The notes beneath the pieces were generated by a model. That model was not told the DNA's origin, ran no database searches, and saw nothing but the letters and a program-made list of their open reading frames with translations. This document shows positions 6,478 to 7,102 of a stretch of 7,102 bases of DNA, piece by piece. The translations under genes were made by a program, and so were the position numbers. Within the stretch, counting starts at the first letter, position 1; every line of letters starts with the position of its first letter. Source of the DNA: Rhodospirillales bacterium 47_12_T64 (lineage in GTDB: Bacteria > Pseudomonadota > Alphaproteobacteria > Kiloniellales > Kiloniellaceae); the NCBI GenBank assembly GCA_002162915.1, contig MABB01000115.1, positions 11,855-18,956 on the forward strand, written 5' to 3'.

Positions 6478-7102
6478 GTGAAGACGGACAATAATCTCTC
6501 ACTTTTTCTCAAGGTTTTCGTTCTGGCAGTTCTTCTGCTTGGCTGCAGTACCCAACCAAAACAACAAATTATCACCCAGCAACCGTCCACGACAGAAAGT
6601 ACCCCCTCAAGTCCGAGTGAAGAAAACCCCGGCTTTCTCATCGACAACAGAATGGCTCTGCTTGAAGCAAGGGAATATCCCTGGAGCACACTCGGCCGTC
6701 TCAATGTCGCCGGACGTCATTTTTGCAACGGTGTAATGGTTGGCCGCAAGAAGGTCCTCGCACCGGCATCCTGCCTCTATGATCTGGTCGAGGGCAGATG
6801 GTTTCGCCCGAAGGAAATGGTTTTTGTTGCAGGTTATCAAAGAGATAATTCGACAATTTTCTCCCCAGCAGACAGCTATCAAATCGCCCGTGGTTTTGTC
6901 CCGCAAAACAAGAGCCTGAAATCCTTGCTCAACAACTGGGCTTTGATCCGTCTATCCTCTTCCTTGGGAGATCACACAGGTTGGGCAGGTGTTAAAAACC
7001 ATGTCACGACACACGATCTTAGCATGATGGCGGGATATCGACGCGGATGGGAGCACGTACAGACCCTTTTCCCTTTATGTAATCAATCTGCTACTCAAAA
7101 AA
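6478..7102 (+). CDS. Trypsin-fold lipoprotein, probable pseudoprotease (3' end outside window)
   Basis: This frame stays open to the right edge, giving 208 residues with no stop, so the gene is partial. The GTG start is set by GAGGA (6466-6470), seven bases upstream; no other in-frame start lies nearby. The N-terminus is a lipoprotein signal with lipobox LLGC (20-23). Cys23 would be lipidated, and Ser24 suggests the outer membrane. A Ser/Thr/Pro/Gln-rich linker (about 24-50) leads into a chymotrypsin-like domain: PWSTLGRLNV (68-77), CNGVMVGRKKVLAPASC (83-99), FVAGYQRD (116-123), NWALIRL (153-159) and MAGYRRG (184-190). Cys83 and Cys99 have the 16-residue spacing of the Cys42-Cys58 pair in trypsin. 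The catalytic His that should precede Cys99 is Ser98, and the catalytic Asp expected before WAL is Asn153. The region of the active-site serine lies beyond the window. It is therefore probably non-proteolytic, though that is inference. It sits behind a terminator and is not part of the pst operon transcript. Confidence 0.75.
   Translation, partial: MKTDNNLSLFLKVFVLAVLLLGCSTQPKQQIITQQPSTTESTPSSPSEENPGFLIDNRMALLEAREYPWSTLGRLNVAGRHFCNGVMVGRKKVLAPASCLYDLVEGRWFRPKEMVFVAGYQRDNSTIFSPADSYQIARGFVPQNKSLKSLLNNWALIRLSSSLGDHTGWAGVKNHVTTHDLSMMAGYRRGWEHVQTLFPLCNQSATQK

Noticed and set aside
1..7102. CRISPR array, insertion sequence, tRNA or rRNA gene
   Set aside because: No regularly spaced repeats, terminal inverted repeats with a transposase, or RNA-gene landmarks were seen; the genes form a continuous housekeeping operon.

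Overview
The window holds a complete high-affinity phosphate-uptake and phosphate-regulation operon, in the order pstS-pstC-pstA-pstB-phoU-phoB, all on the + strand. A rho-independent terminator follows, and then the 5' part of a separate lipoprotein gene that runs off the right edge. The organism is most likely an alphaproteobacterium of moderate GC content (about half by eye). The evidence is the gene order with phoB last, and the long PstC and PstA proteins (about 460 and 433 residues, against roughly 320 and 300 in E. coli) carrying the N-terminal extensions typical of that class. I cannot name the genus.

Layout. Bases 1-200 hold a PhoB-type promoter: four half-sites at an 11-bp period (10-49), a -10-like TATATT at 60-65, and a leader of about 130 nt. 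pstS (201-1232) encodes the periplasmic phosphate-binding protein. A 105-bp gap with two mutually exclusive stem-loops separates it from pstC (1338-2720). pstA overlaps pstC by 8 bp (2713-4014) and contains a perfect 11-bp inverted repeat. pstB (4033-4845), phoU (4851-5597) and phoB (5623-6318) follow with very short gaps. A hairpin at the end of phoU sits just before a perfect TATAAT. A strong terminator at 6359-6389 closes the operon. At 6478 a GTG-started lipoprotein gene begins. It has the trypsin fold, but two of its three catalytic positions are replaced.

How the genes work together. PstS captures phosphate in the periplasm and delivers it to the PstC-PstA channel, which two PstB subunits power. 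PhoU links the transporter's state to the PhoR-PhoB two-component system. PhoB is the DNA-binding response regulator and would activate this operon through the Pho boxes at the left end, closing a feedback loop. No PhoR kinase is encoded inside the window.

No mobile element, CRISPR array, tRNA or rRNA was seen. Most of the window is a well-known system. The least expected parts are the apparent pseudoprotease lipoprotein at the right end and several untranslated or intragenic RNA-structure candidates.
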